A stretch of 42,585 nt of DNA from NCBI RefSeq assembly GCF_006152115.1, contig NZ_VDFU01000030.1:1-42585 (forward strand), given 5' to 3'. A program made the translations under genes and the position numbers. How positions within the stretch are numbered: the stretch's first letter is position 1; each line of letters starts with the position of its first letter. This DNA is from Rubellimicrobium rubrum (GTDB taxonomy: Bacteria; Pseudomonadota; Alphaproteobacteria; Rhodobacterales; Rhodobacteraceae). Under the pieces are notes generated by a model that did no database searches, was not told the DNA's origin, and saw only the letters and a program-made list of their open reading frames with translations. Below are positions 42,382-42,585 of the stretch, in pieces.

Positions 42382-42585
42382 TCAGTACACCACGACGCCG
42401 CGGATGCTTTCGCCGCGTTTCATGAGATCGAAGCCGTCGTTGATGCGGTCGAGGGGCATGGTGTGGGTGATCATGGGGTCGATGGCGATCTTGCCCTCCA
42501 TGTACCAGTCCACGATCTTCGGGACATCCGTGCGGCCGCGCGCGCCGCCGAAGGCCGTGCCTTTCCAGGTGCGCCCGGTGACGAG
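42382..42585 (-). CDS. frmA: Glutathione-dependent formaldehyde dehydrogenase, C-terminal part
   Basis: Only the last 67 codons are in the window; the gene runs off the right edge. The sequence TGRTWKGTAFGGARGRTDVP followed by IDPMITHTMPLDRINDGFDL and the ending RGVVVY is characteristic of class III zinc alcohol dehydrogenase, S-(hydroxymethyl)glutathione dehydrogenase (called flhA or adhI in related bacteria). It oxidises the glutathione adduct of formaldehyde produced by XoxF. The same pairing with xoxF is known from Paracoccus. Start, zinc ligands and most of the cofactor site are not visible. Confidence 0.92.
   Translation of the reverse strand, partial: LVTGRTWKGTAFGGARGRTDVPKIVDWYMEGKIAIDPMITHTMPLDRINDGFDLMKRGESIRGVVVY

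Overview
The window is GC-rich DNA of bacterial type, most likely from an alphaproteobacterium of the Rhodobacterales (Paracoccus/Rubellimicrobium-like). This is inferred from gene content: xoxF-xoxG-xoxJ beside a glutathione-dependent formaldehyde dehydrogenase, a TctCBA transporter under DctB/DctD-type control, and CtrA-type boxes near a c-di-GMP enzyme. Genes are tightly packed with many ATGA/TGATG overlaps. I saw no rRNA, tRNA, CRISPR array or intact insertion sequence.

Layout. (1) 746-8308: a surface-polysaccharide locus with three family-2 glycosyltransferases, one GT4 glycosyltransferase, a SAM methyltransferase and an MsbA-like ABC exporter; two pairs of diverged short repeats lie in its two flanks. 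(2) 8752-10095: a secreted alpha/beta hydrolase. (3) 16690-10232, minus strand: a sugar-uptake operon in the order lacI-type repressor, binding protein, two permeases, intracellular GH32/GH68-like fructosidase, MalK-type ATPase. Two abutting LacI-type operators precede the repressor gene. (4) 23499-17041, minus strand: DctB-like kinase, DctD-like regulator, TctC, TctB, TctA, closed by a strong hairpin. Immediately upstream is a truncated, frameshifted P-type ATPase pseudogene, then a HAD phosphatase. (5) 25512-31561: a CHASE4-GGDEF-EAL protein, a SIS-domain sugar-phosphate protein, a small membrane-anchored hypothetical protein and a secreted RTX calcium-binding protein, with candidate CtrA boxes around the first two. 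(6) 31831-42585: a PQQ/lanthanide methanol-oxidation region: XoxF with the lanthanide-specific second Asp, its cytochrome XoxG, XoxJ, a CxxxCW rhodanese-like protein, a DUF3280 protein, a PQQ-associated ABC system (binding protein, beta-propeller, ATPase, ABC-2 permease), a NitT/TauT-type ATPase and permease, and the 3' end of glutathione-dependent formaldehyde dehydrogenase at the right edge.

How it fits together. Region 6 would oxidise methanol (or other short alcohols) in the periplasm through XoxF, pass electrons to XoxG, and oxidise formaldehyde in the cytoplasm. The accessory ABC genes resemble the lut lanthanide-utilisation set of Methylobacterium in content (from memory), so they are candidates for lanthanide or alcohol-related transport. 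Regions 3 and 4 are separate carbon-uptake systems, for a fructose-containing sugar and a carboxylate respectively. Region 1 builds and exports a glycan.

The most interesting points are the lut-like transport set beside xoxF with a NitT-type ABC pair lacking its binding protein, the paired LacI operators, the CtrA boxes near the c-di-GMP enzyme, the GAFPGA substitution in the DctD-like activator, the decayed ATPase, and the flanking repeats of the glycan locus.
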